From: Adiantum capillus-veneris
Lineage: Eukaryota; Streptophyta; Polypodiopsida; Polypodiales; Pteridaceae
Reading direction: 5' to 3'
Assembly (NCBI GenBank): GCA_014529385.2
Contig: CM043962.1
Span: 45,703,598 to 45,767,597 of the forward strand
Length of the DNA: 64,000 nucleotides
Shown: one piece after another, positions 34,101 to 45,800 of the stretch
Layout: every line of letters begins with the position of its first letter
Numbering within the stretch: position 1 is the first letter of the stretch
Made by a program: the position numbers and the translations under genes
Notes under the pieces: model-generated
Told to the model about the DNA's origin: nothing
Seen by the model: only the letters and a program-made list of their open reading frames with translations
Databases searched by the model: none

Positions 34101-34850
34101 ATGGCCAAAGTAAAATAGCTAATCTAACAATCCTTGATCTACTAAAAGCCTATGTAATGGAAGTAGATAAAAGGTACCAATGGGAGAAGTACTTACTCTT
34201 AGTGGAATATGCCTACAATAACACTGTACATACTTTCACGGAAAATCACCTTTCGAGGTAATTGTGGGAAGATAAAAAAGTCCCCTGCTACTTAAGGTAC
34301 ACAGAAAGATCTTCATTGCAGATGAGTATAGCCGAGACCTACAAGAATATTTCCAAAAGATTAAGGATGCTATCTTTATCTCATAGCAAAGGCAAAAGGT
34401 TGTTGATGATAAGCATAGAAGAGCCCAAGCCTTTAAAGAAAATGATTGGGTCTTACTTAAATTTCCCAAGGCTCAATTAAGGCACACGACGGGCAAGAAT
34501 CCTACGGGACACCAAAAGTACTATGCTAAGTTAGCAAAAAGGTACTATGGTCCCTTCCATAGTCTTAGACCAATCAATGAGATGGCCTATCAACTCAAGT
34601 TGCCCAGCCATTGGCTCATACACAATGCTTTCTATGTGAGCCTATTAAATCCTTACAAAGGAGAGCCACCTCAAGAACCAACTATTGAAGACTGACAGGA
34701 AATCGAGGACCAAGACGAGGTGCTGCATCCCGAGTCCATTCTCTGACATGAAGATAAGGTATTAAGAGGCAGTAAGACATCCGATGGTATCTTATTGAGT
34801 TTAATAATTATTCTTTTGAAGATGCTAGATGGACGCAAGGCTTAGTCATC
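31137..34850 (+). pseudogene. Gypsy-3 gag-pol, 5'-truncated and broken
   Basis: It begins mid-gag (KFWDLHLKA-like reading) exactly where copy B ends. The zinc knuckle CFKCGEQGHAYCAC is at about 31510-31552. Protease FDRGSTHNFIS is at about 31682, with Arg where Gypsy-4 has Pro. RT is split by frameshifts and stops: VHYRALNRTTIKNRFPVP near 32349 and FFDD near 32645. RNase H and integrase H2C2 (CVVCQNMKFDGG) are readable to about 33780. The integrase core has HPQTDGQSKIANL near 34090, where Lys replaces the catalytic Glu. Chromodomain remnants end at about 34840. It is clearly non-functional. Confidence 0.9.
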
Positions 34851-34974
34851 CATTATGGAACAATGCCGTAGGGTAAGATATGGATCCTCTACCCGCTAGA
34901 AAAAGGAATAATGAATAGGTTTTATCTTGTCTACCCCATAGTCGAGGATGACTATGATTTCAAGAGAGAGATAA

Positions 34975-36547
34975 TGTCGTAATAACTAATATCTAATTCT
35001 CCTAAATGATTTTCTCATGTTAAACTGATTATTTAATATGGATAAGTACCAGGGGAGAAAAAGCTAGAATATTGGTTAAGCTGGCAGACTGGCCATCTGC
35101 TGCAAAAGAGAAATGTGCAACAATGGGCTTCAAAGACCCTAAGGTTCAGCCCATTAAGACTTCCAAAATGCTAAGGTTCCAAAATTCAAAGGTTTAGTCC
35201 AATGGTCCAACCCTATGGAAAATTGGATGGTTTAGTCATGACCAAAAAGTCTTTCATGACTCCTAAAGAGGAGGGGGCAATCCCTAAAGGCAGGGGAAGA
35301 GAGAGAATCTTGTGAGAGAACACACACACACACACACACACACACTCAAAGGCTTCCCTTTACACAAAGGGCATAATGGACACATGTCAGCTCCCTAGGC
35401 CAATTGCCCACAAGGTGCACTCAAATCCTATTGGATGGCCATAGAGGTGGACCAATGAGAATTAAGCTAAAGAAAATCTAGTTTAATTTATTTAGAAACA
35501 CTTGATTAAAGAACCTATAAGAAAGCTCTCTAGAAGACTATGGGACAAACTCCCAAGGGGTCCAATGAGCATTCAACATCCCAATGGCTTGCCTGCTTCC
35601 TATTGGCCAGAAGATAAAGGGATCCAATGAGAGTTTAGCTGCATTATTTAATTACCTAAATCTCTCACAAAAGGGAAAGGGGGACACTTGTCACAAGGCT
35701 ATCACTTATGCTTCTCAATAATGATTGGCTAAGCTTTGTAGGATCCAATGAGGTGCCAGCAAGAGTATTTTGCAAGAGGAGGGGTCGACCAAGTGAGAGA
35801 GGGGGCTGATTTAGGCAAGGCATTATCACACACACACTCACACAATATCATGTATGGAGCAGGAAGACTCTCTCTCTCCTTCTCAATCTTTAATGAAAAG
35901 CTCATCATCTACTCCAAGATTGTGAGAAGGGAGGCCTGCACCAACAACTCTTGGCTTTGTGGTGCAAATCCAACCAAGAGCCAAGATCCAATGCATGTTC
36001 ATCTCCTATACCATGCTAATTAATTAAGCTATGCTAAGCTTTTATGAGTGACTATGTGAGGAGATATACTTCTTTCTAGTAAGACTACTCCTTCTTCCTC
36101 TCAATCTACTCTCATACCCCGCTAGCTGTCACCATCTTCGAAGGTGTGTGAGGTCTTGGGTCTGAGACCGTGACAGAATTGATGTTGTGTTTTATAAGTG
36201 TTTGCTCAGTGGTTGAAGCTTCCATCTTCATTGCACTAGCTAGTTATTGAAGGAACACAAATAATTGTATTGTAAAATTTCTCCCTTGATGGGGGGAAAC
36301 CTATAATACAAAGCCTTTTTGGAGGGGGGCCGGATCCACTTAAATCCGGTCCTCTGTTGTCAATAGCTTAATTTCTCTCTCTTTTTGAAGTATTGTTCAT
36401 GCCTATCTAACTAGGTGTTATGATTTTTGTTTCTCTCTCCACTCAAGCACTCTTGCTATGCTCATTAGGAATCTATTCTAATGAGAAACTCACTATGTCT
36501 ATATTATTTTCCGCTGTACACAAGTTACTAGGACATTAAATATTACA
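34975..36547 (+). repeat. 3' LTR of Gypsy-3
   Basis: It begins TGTCGTAATAACTAATATC after CAAGAGAGAGATAA and ends GGACATTAAATATTACA. The length of 1,573 bp is close to the Gypsy-4 LTR. It carries an (AC)n run at 35321-35345. The matching 5' LTR has been lost with the front of Gypsy-3. Confidence 0.9.
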
Positions 36548-37667
36548 TCATGGTTGAAGAGGAAGGTCATGCATGGGGGGTAAGTTGCTTGAGTCAAAAA
36601 GAGACCCTACAAACATGGGGAAAGCCCCGAAGTTAGGGGAATGTTGGACTTAATCTCCCACTCACCCAAAGGACACCCCCTTTCTCAAGGGGCACATGGG
36701 ACACATAGACTCTCCCTATGCTTAGCCACATGGTATGCTTGAATCCTATTGGCTGGGATAAAGAGGGATCCATTGAGCTTCTAGTTCAATTCAACAAATA
36801 TCTAGATATTTTCAATCTCTCTCTCTCTCAAAGGGGTAAGGAGGACTTGGCCAAAGACTACCCATGTGATGGAAATGCATGGTGCATGTGATTGGCAGGG
36901 GGAGAGGGGTTCAATGAGCTTCAAGCTTGAGCAAAAAGGAGGGCTCGCCCAAAGAAAGCAAGGGGTATGCTCAAGGGGTAGACACCTCTCACACACTCAT
37001 TTTTCCCATGTATTCTCTCTGGGTGAAAGTGGAGGAACTCCATCTCCTTCTCCAAGCTTGTTGAGAGGTTGAGTGCTGACTCCAAACCTTTGGCTATCAA
37101 ATGCAAATCCAACCAAGAGCCATTCTTCAATGCTTAAGCTTTCCATATTCTCCATCTTCATTATTATCCTATTATGTATGCTAGCAAGAAGAGTGATGAT
37201 AAGTGAAGAACTATTTCTTTCTCCTATGGAATGTTTCTTCTTCCTCTTTCCTACCCTCATTCCCTGCTAGCTCTCTCCACCTTTGAAGTGTCTGAGGCCT
37301 TGGGACTGAGGCTTGGGATAGTTATGCTTTCTACAAAGTTTATGTTATGCTCGTGATGCATGAAGCTTTCGATATTAATTGCATCACCTAGGACACATGG
37401 ATCACAAAGATTGTATTATACCAAGTCTCTCTTGATGGGAGAAACTATAATACAAATTCCTATTTGCCCGCATAAATCCGGTCCTCAATTGCTCTCATGT
37501 TCTCTAAACTCTCTCCCTTGCAAAAGTATTGTTCATGCCACCATGTTTATGTTTCTACCATCAATTAAGTTCACCCGCTATGCTCACAAAGTCATCTCAC
37601 AAAAGTGCTTTCTCTAATTTCCTAATTCCGCTACTCTCAAAGTTCATAGTAGGCCATTTCTATTTCA
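36548..37667 (+). repeat. Family-2 LTR1, 5'-truncated
   Basis: It matches the second half of LTR2 and LTR3, starting inside their minisatellite region. It ends TTCTATTTCA just before a primer site. Its first ~0.65 kb are missing at the Gypsy-3 border. Confidence 0.85.
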
Positions 37668-37680
37668 TTGGTATCAGAGC
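37668..37680 (+). other. Primer-binding site after LTR1
   Basis: TTGGTATCAGAGC, a perfect initiator tRNA-Met complement. A leader of about 400 bp to the gag start at 38082 follows. Confidence 0.92.
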
Positions 37681-38081
37681 ATTTGGTTTCTCTTTTTGTG
37701 CTTAATAAGAGAGGTCCTTAAGTAGACTATAAATGATTGATTTTGTTAATTATATTAGGGTAAGTGGGACTGGGATCTATTATCGAATTTTTTGAGCCCA
37801 CTATGTGGCATATGGTGCACACTTGGGGAGTTTTGGTATCAATAATGGAGTCTATTTAGAATTGCCTATGGCTTTACCATTATTGATCCATAAGAAGTCC
37901 GAAAAGAGCTATCCCTTGGAAACTTTATTATGTTAGACCCACCCCACTACTCTCTATAATTAACCAATTCGAGCCTTGAGTGTAGATACTTAAATGTTGA
38001 TTTTCAAAGGCTAAGAGGAGTAGCAACTAAGGTTTTGAATTGCCAAAGCATACACTAAGTAAACACATAAGTTTAGCTAAA

Positions 38082-38345
38082 ATGGCTGACAATAACCGAG
38101 AGAGTAGAATGAACATTGATAGCTTTAATTTTGCACATAAAGGTGCTAATGATGATGCCCCCATCTTCGTCTATATCTTGTTACTAGGTTGCAACAAGCT
38201 ATGTGAAACCCCACTTTGCAACCCAAAAGTTACTCAACAACTTCGTGCTTATGGGATTTCCTTTTCTCTCCAAGAGGAGAGAGAGCTTAGAAGGCCTCTT
38301 CATGAGAACCCCAAAAGAAGACTCTCTCCCATACAAGAGGAGGAC
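38082..38345 (+). pseudogene. Family-2 gag N-terminus, first internal region
   Basis: Begins MADNNRESRMNIDSFNFAHK and follows the family gag N-terminus to RRLSPIQEED, about 88 codons. It then joins directly to an antisense gag fragment. No protease, RT or integrase remains in this internal region, so it is a strongly deleted element. Confidence 0.8.
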
Positions 38346-38349
38346 AATG

Positions 38350-38460
38350 AGTTGATCGTTTCCTCTTCAAAGAAGTTGGAGATCGTTTAGTCCACCGTCT
38401 TCATGGATCCACATCTTTGGAGGAGCTTACGGATTCATTACTTTCTTGTTCTTTGGATTC
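38350..38460 (-). pseudogene. Antisense gag fragment, first internal region
   Basis: The minus strand corresponds to the gag segment at about 49825-49930 on the plus strand, with recognisable CCAAAGAACAAGAAAGTAATG and the basic region. It runs opposite to the LTRs around it. The same antisense-to-3'-UTR junction (TTTGGATYCTCTAC) occurs at about 52482-52493, so both internal regions descend from one rearranged ancestor. Confidence 0.8.
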
Positions 38461-38529
38461 TCTACCCGCTAAGAAACTTGGACTAATGACTAGAAGTTAT
38501 CTTCGCTACCTCAAAGTTGAGGATGGCTA

Positions 38530-40240
38530 TGTCATAAAATGTAATATCGAACTTTACCAAATGATTTTTTCATATTAAACTGATGATTTATTATGGGAAG
38601 ATAGGGGAAAAAGAGTTAGAATAGAGACATGTGCTTCTAGACCTATCTCAGCAGGGGACCAAAAGAAGATATGGTTGCATCTCAATAGGGGTCCCAAAGG
38701 AGATGGTCTACCAAAGAGCATTGTATAATAAGTGCTTCTAAACTTATCTGAACTGGGACCAAGAGGAGATATATTTACATCTCAATAGGTGTCCAAAAGG
38801 AGATAGTCTATCAAAGAGCAATGTGTAGCTAATGGATCTTAAAATACATTAGAATTAGCTTCATTAAATACCTCCAAAGGTTAGTTTTAAAAGTCCTTTG
38901 AACTTATGCAAGCTAGGGATGAGCTTGAGGTGGGAACACGACCTAAGCTTGAGGTGCTTGTCGTGCTTGATGACTAAGGTTCTTTAGGTGCTTGATGACT
39001 AAGGTGCTTGAGGTGCTTGTCATGCTTGATGATTAAAGTGCTTGAAATGCTTTCCGTGCTTGATGACTAAGGTGGTTGAGGTGCTTGGCATGCTTGATGA
39101 GCAAGGTGCTTGAGAAGATTCCCATGCATGGGGGGTAATGTGCTTGAGTCAAAAAGAGTCCCTACAAAGGAGGGGGGAATTCCCAAATCTAGAGGAATCT
39201 TTGACTTAACCTTCCACTCACCGAAAGGGCACCTCCTTTCTGAAGGAGCACATGGGATACATGTCAGACTCTCCCTATGCTTACCCACATGATGTGCTTG
39301 AATCCTATTGGCTAGGCTAAAAGGGGTCCAATGAGCTTCTAGTTCAATTCAACAAATATCTAGATATTTTCAATCGCTCTCTCTCTCTCAAAGGGGTAAG
39401 GAGTACACTTGTCCAAATACTACCCATGTGTTTAAAATGCATGGTGCATGTGATTGGCTAGGGGGAGAATCCAATGATCTTCGGGCTTGAGCAAAAGGCG
39501 GGCTCGCCCAAAGCAATAAAGGGGTATGATGGGGGGTATACACCTCTCACAGACTCATTTTTTTAAAGTATTCTCACTCGGTGAAAGTGGATGAATTCCA
39601 TCTCCTTCTCCAAGCCTTTTGAGAGGTTGAGCGCCTACACCAACACTCTTCGCTATGGAATGCAAATAAAACAAAAAGCCATGCTTCAATGCTTAAGCTT
39701 TCCATCTTCTCCATCTTTATTACTATGCTATTATGTATGCTAGCAAGAAGAGTGATGATAAGTGAGGAACTCTTTCTTTCTCCTATGGAATGTTTCTTCT
39801 TCCTCTTCCCTACCCTCATTCCCCGCTAGCTCTCTCCACGTTCGAAGGTGTTTGAGGCCTTGGGACTAAGGCTTGGGATAGTTAATGCTTTCTACAAAGT
39901 TTATGTTATGCTTGTGATGCTTAAAGGTTTCCATGTTCATTGCATCACCTAGATAACAAGGAACAAAATATTGTATTGTACCAAGTCTCTCTTGATGGGA
40001 GAAACTATATTACAAATGCCTATTGGTCCGCATAAATTCGGTCCTCAAATGTTTTTATGTTCTCTGAACTCTCTCTCTTGCAAAAGTATTGTCCGTGCAA
40101 AGTTAGCTAAGTGCCATGTTTATGTTTCTACCATCAATTAAGTTCACTCGCTATGCGATCAAAATCATCTCACAAAAGTGCTTTATCTAATTTCCTAATT
40201 CCGCTACTCTCAAAGTTCATAGTAGGCCATTTCCATTACG
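38530..40240 (+). repeat. Family-2 LTR2, shared middle LTR
   Basis: It starts TGTCATAAAATGTAATATC and ends TTTCCATTACG, followed by a primer site. It is therefore the 3' LTR of the first internal region and the 5' LTR of the second. The length of 1,711 bp compares with 1,820 bp for LTR3. It contains a 34-bp minisatellite and no gene. Confidence 0.88.
38947..39107. repeat. 34-bp minisatellite in LTR2
   Basis: About five imperfect units of the form GCTTGAGGTGCTTG, then TCGTGCTTGATGACTAAGGT; one unit is shortened. The same array is in LTR3. Confidence 0.88.
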
Positions 40241-40253
40241 TTGGTATCAGAAC
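40241..40253 (+). other. Primer-binding site after LTR2 (one mismatch)
   Basis: TTGGTATCAGAAC, one base from the initiator tRNA-Met complement. Confidence 0.88.
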
Positions 40254-40652
40254 ATTTGGTTTATCTTTTCTTGCTTAAGTAGAGAGAGGTCCTTAAGTAG
40301 CCTATAAATGGTTGATTTTGTTAAATATATTAGGGTAAGTGGGACTAGGATCTATTATCAATTTTGTTGAGCCCATTATGTGGGACATGGTGCACACCTA
40401 GGGAGTTTTGGTCTTAATAATGGAGTCTTTTTAGACTTTCCTACGACTTTACTATTATTGAGCCATAAGAAGTCCAAAAGGAGCTATCCCTTGGCAACTC
40501 TGCTATAGTAGACCCACTCCACTACTCACTATAATTAACCAATTCGAGCCGTGGGTGTAGATACTGAAGTGCTGATTTTCAAGGGCTAAGAGAAGTAGCA
40601 ACTAAGGTTTTGAATTGCCAAAGCACACTAAGTAAGCATACAAGTAATTAAC

Positions 40653-40865
40653 ATGGCTGACAATAATCGAGAGAGTAGAATCAACATTGATAACTTTGAT
40701 TTTTCACATGAAGGTGCTAATGATGATGCCCCCATGTTCGTCAATTATCTTATTACTAAGTTACAACAAGCTATGGTAAATCCCGCTTTACAAGCTGAAG
40801 TTACTCAATGACTTCGTGCTCATGGGATTTTCTTTCCTCTCCAAGAGAAGAGAGAGCTTAGGATG
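40653..40865 (+). pseudogene. Family-2 gag N-terminus, second internal region (left of Gypsy-4)
   Basis: MADNNRESRINIDNFDFSHE starts the gag. A stop replaces a codon after QAEVTQ near 40808. The frame is cut at 40865 by Gypsy-4 and resumes at 49770 with PLDENPK-like sequence. The uninterrupted equivalent is visible at 38270-38310. Confidence 0.85.
40861..40865. other. Target-site duplication of Gypsy-4, left copy
   Basis: GGATG here corresponds to AGATG at 49770-49774, a 5-bp duplication with one mismatch. Confidence 0.75.
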
Positions 40866-42455
40866 TGTAACATTTAATGGCCTAAAATCTTTTGTGTAGC
40901 GGAATTTAGCATGAACATAGTGGGCATTTCATTAGAGTTGATTCCTAATGAGAATTACAAGAGTGCTTGGGTGGAGAGAGCAACAAAAAGCATAACACCT
41001 AGTTAGATAGCATCGACAATACTTTCAAAAGAGAGAGCAATTAAGCTATTGACAACAGTTGAGGACCGGATTTGCATGGAGCCGGTCCCCCCTCCAAAAG
41101 GCTTTGTATTATGGTTTCTCCCATCAAGAGAGACATTGTACAATACAATTCTTTGTGTTCCTTCAAGACTAGCTAGTGCAATGAAGATGGAAGCTTCATA
41201 CACCAAGCAAAACACTTAATCAAACACAACTTGAATTATCCCCGTTCTCAGACCCAAGACCTCACACACCTTCGAAGATGGTGAGAGCTAGCAGGGTATG
41301 AGAGTAGATTGAGAGGAAAAAGAAGTATCTTACGAGAAAGAAGTACATCTCCTCACATAATCACTCATATTAGCATAGCTTAGCTTAGTAATTAGCTTGG
41401 TAGAGAAGATGAGCATGCATTGAAGCTTGGCTCTTGGTTGGATTTGCATCCACATGCCAAGAGAGTGTTGATGTAGGCTTCTATCTCACAAGCTTGGAGT
41501 AGGTGATGAGCTCTCCATTAAAGCTTGGGAGGAGATAGAGTATTTTCCCTTCACACATGGTCAAGTGTGAGAGTGTGTGTGTGAATGCCAAGCAAAAATC
41601 AGCCCCCCCTCTCTCTTGGGCGAGCCCTAGCTGCTAAGTAAGTCTGGCTTTTGCCTCATTGGACCTCCCCAGGTCAAGCCAATAGGGATTAAGCAGCATA
41701 AGTGATAGCCTTCTGACATGTGTCCCCCTTTCCCCTTTTGTGAGAGCTTTAGGTAATTAAATAATTAAACTAAAATCTCATTGGACCCCTTTGCCTCCTG
41801 GCCAATAGGAATCAGGCAAGCCATGGGGCTCCTGAATGCTCATTGGACCCCTTGGGAGACTGCCCAATAGTCTTCTAGGACACTTAATTCTTATTGGTTT
41901 CTTTTATTAAATGTTTGTAAATTAATTAAACTAGATTTACTCTAGCTTAATTCTCATTGGTCCACTTCAAGGGTCTTCCAATAGGAATTGGGCACACCTT
42001 GTGGGCATCTGGCCTAGGGAGCTGACATGTGTCCCTCATTCCCTTTGTGTAAAGGGAGCCTGTGTGTGTGTGTGTGGCTTTCTCTCTCATCCCCTAGCTT
42101 TGGGGCTCGCCCCCTCCCATGTAGGGATATGCAAAGACTTTTTGAGCTCACACTAAGCATCCAATTTTCCCTCGGGTTAACCTTTGGACACAACCTTTGA
42201 ATTTTGGAACCTTAGCATTTTGGAAGTCTTAATGGGCTGAACCTTAGGGTCTTTTTGGCCCATTGTTTCACATGGCTCTTTTGCAGATGGCCCCCCCTTT
42301 GGATCCCTATTTTCCCTCCTTTGGATCCCTACTGTGGCCGGTCTGCTAACTTAACCAATATTCTAGCTTTTTCTCCCTTGGCACTTCCCCACATTAAATG
42401 ATCAGTTTAATATGAGAAAATCATTTAGGAGAATTAGATATTGATTATTATGACA
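40866..42455 (-). repeat. 3' LTR of Gypsy-4
   Basis: 1,590 bp, minus-strand ends TGTCATAATAATC and TAAATGTTACA. Offset from the 5' LTR is a constant 7,314 bp with no indel. It includes a (TG)n run near 42060 and several CCAATAGGAAT-type motifs. Confidence 0.97.
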
Positions 42456-42470
42456 TTACCTCTCTCTTGA
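42456..42470 (-). other. Polypurine tract of Gypsy-4
   Basis: The minus strand reads TCAAGAGAGAGGTAA directly before the 3' LTR. Gypsy-1 and Gypsy-3 have the same tract with small changes. Confidence 0.9.
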
Positions 42471-42812
42471 AATCATAGTCGTCCTCGACTATGGTGTAGA
42501 GAAGATAAAGCATATACATGAGTCCTTTTCTTAGCGGGTAGAGGATCCCTATGTTACCCTACGACATCATTCCATAATGGATGACTAGTCCATTTGGCGC
42601 TTGAGAGCCTGAGGCTGCCGCAAGCATGTCTGCACATTAGTCCTATCAGTCTTCCATAGTAGAGTGACAAGCTCTACTTGGTGTTTGGGAGACGTCGTCT
42701 CCACAAACTTGATCTAAGCATGCATACTACTTCATTTTTGTGCACAAATAAAGAAAAAGAGAGTCTTATAAGACAAAAATTTTTGTTCATTTTTAACATT
42801 TTGTACATTTGC

Positions 42813-45800
42813 TTACTCTTGGGAAGCATTGTAAGCATTGACAAGGTTTAGGTTATCCTTTAATTGTATGCCTTGCATCCATCTAGCATCTTCAAAAGGA
42901 TAATTCTTAAACTTAATAAGATATCGTCGGATAGTCTTACCGCCTCTTAATACCTTGTCTTCATGTCGAAGAATGGACTCGGGCTGCAGCACCTCCTCGT
43001 GGTCCTCGATCTCCGGTGGGTCTTCAATAGTTGGTTCTTGAGGTGGCTCTCCTTTGTAAGGCTTTAAGAGGCTCACATGAAAAGCATTGTGTATGAGCCA
43101 ATAATTGGGCAACTTAAGTTGATAGGCCATCTCATTGATTGGCCTAAGAATCTGGAAGGGACCATAGTACCTTTTTGCTAGTTTAGCATAGTACTTTTGG
43201 TGGCCCGTAGGATTCTTGCCCGTAGTGTGCCTTAATCGAGCCTTGGGAAACTTTAACAAGACCCAATCGTTTTCTTTAAAGGCTTGGGCTCTTCTGTGCT
43301 TGTCAGCAGCAGCCTTTTGCCTTTGCTGTGAGATAGAGATAGCATCCTTAATCTTTTGGAAAGATTCTTGTAGGTCTCGGCTATACTCATCTGTAGCGAA
43401 GATCTTCCCATGTACCTTAAGTAGCAAGGGACTTTTTGATCTTCCCTCAATTACCTCGAAAGGTGCTTTTCCTGTAGAAGTATGTACAGTGTTATTGTAA
43501 GCATACTCTACTAAGGGTAAGTACTTCTCCCATTGGGATCTTTGATCTACTTCCGTTACATAGGCTTTTAGTAGATCGAGAATAGTTAGGTTAGCTATTT
43601 CACTTTGGCCATCAGTTTGTGGATGATAGGCCGAAGAGAAGTTTAGCCTTGTTCCTAAATTCTCAAAGAGACCCTTCCAGAAATTACTGGTCATTCTAGG
43701 ATCTCTATCCGACACTATGGACATTGGCAAGCCATGGTACTTGAAAATTTGTGAAATGAAGAGGGTTGCCATTTGATGGGCTTTGATAGTCTTTTTGACA
43801 GGTATAAAATGAGCTTGTTTACTGAACCTGTCTACTATCGTCCATATTCCCGTATTCCCATGGATAGATTTAGGCAATCCAAAGATAAAATCCATGGATA
43901 TGCTCTCCCATGGTGAATTAGGGATTGGCAAGGGTTGAAGCAATCCAAGTTGCTTCCCTCTATCAAATTTTGTCTTTTGACATACCACACATTTGGAAAC
44001 ATACTCATGTATGTTCACTTTCATGGTAGGCCAATAGAAATATGTTTCAATTCCCTTTAGGGTAGACTGAATCCCTCTATGCCCCGCATATGGGGGAGCA
44101 TGAGATTCATACATTACTTTCTCACGTAGTGAGTTAGTAACGCATAGTCTATTGCCATAGAGAAGATAACCATCTTGTAAAGTAAATGGTTCTTCTTTCT
44201 TCCCTAATGCAAGGGCTGAAATCACATCTCTAAAATCGGGATCAATAGCATACTCATCTATCATTAAAGATAGATCATTGTGAGTTGCTATGGAAACCGC
44301 ATTCACTCTCGGTCGTCTTGAGAGTGCATCGGCTACTTGATTATGCTTGCCAGCAATGTGAGCAATATGAAAATGAAATTGCGAAAGGAAATTTGCCCAC
44401 CTCATTTGTTTGTCGGAGAGCTTGGTCTGCGTCATGAAGTACTTAAGACTTTGGTGATCCGTTCGCAGAATGAAAGGAGTCCCCAATAAATAGTGCTTCC
44501 ATGAGTCTAAGGCATGTAGAACTGCAAGGAGTTCTTTTTCGTATATGCCTAGAGCTTGCTCAACAGGGTCGAGCCTTCGACTCTCATAGCCTATGGCGTG
44601 CCCTTCTTGGAGCAAAACAGCCCCAAGGCAATCACCACAAGCATCACATTGGACCTCAAATGGTTTTGAGAGATCCGGTAGTGTAAGCACAGGTTGAGAG
44701 ATAAGCTTTTCTTTAAGCTTTTCGAAAGCATTGTTCTCCTTAGCAGACCACGTATACCTAACATTTTTCTTTGTTAGGTCATGTAATGGTCCCGCAATTT
44801 GTGAGAACTTTTCTATGAAGCGTCTATAGTATGCACACATACCTATAAAGCTTCTTAGTTCATGAAGATTCCTTGGTTTAGGCCATCCTTTTATTACCTC
44901 TAACTTGGATGGATCCATTTGGATTCCATCTTGAGAGATAATGTGACCTAAATATTGAATCTCTTGCAAGAAAAATTCACTTTTCTTTCGATTAACATAA
45001 AGTTTATTCTCTCTTAAAACTTGAAATATTACCTGGAGGTGTTGCTTATGTTCCTCTAATGAATTAGAGTAGATGATAATATCATCAAAGAACACTCCAG
45101 TGAAGGTTCGATGAGGTCTGAACAGCTTCTCCATCAAGCGGTTAAATGTGGCTGGTGCATTAGTCAAGCCAAAAGGCATGACAATGTATTCGTAAAGACC
45201 AAATGTAGTACGAAATGCGGTCTTTACAATGTCTTGATCAACTATCCTTATTTGATGATAGCCACTTTTTAGGTCAATCCTACTGAAGTAGGTCGATCCT
45301 TGTAGCTTATCAAATAGGTCTTCTACCCGTGGAACGGGAAACCTATTCTTGATAGTGATCCTATTTAGTGCTCTATAGTCGACACACATACGATATGTGC
45401 CGTCTTTCTTTTGCACTAATAGCACAGGTGAGAAAAATGGAGATGAGCTAGGCCTAACCATGCCCTTCTCAATTAACTCATGCACTTGCCGCATAATCTC
45501 CTCTTGTTGAGCTTGAGAAACTCTATAAGGAGGTTTGTTAGGCGGTGAACTTCCTGGAAGAAGTTCAATTGCATGGTCGTCATTACCTCGTTTAGGAGGT
45601 AGCTCACAAGGGATGTCGTCAATAAAGACATCTTGAAACCCCTTGAGAAAATTGGATAACTCTAATTCCTTTTGGTTGCTTTTATTTTCTTTTGCTAAAG
45701 CATTAGGTTCATTTTGAGAATCTTTAACAAAAATCATGTACACGGAAATAGAGCTCTTTATTGACTTGTTGAAAACTGGTGTATGTACAATGGGGATGGT

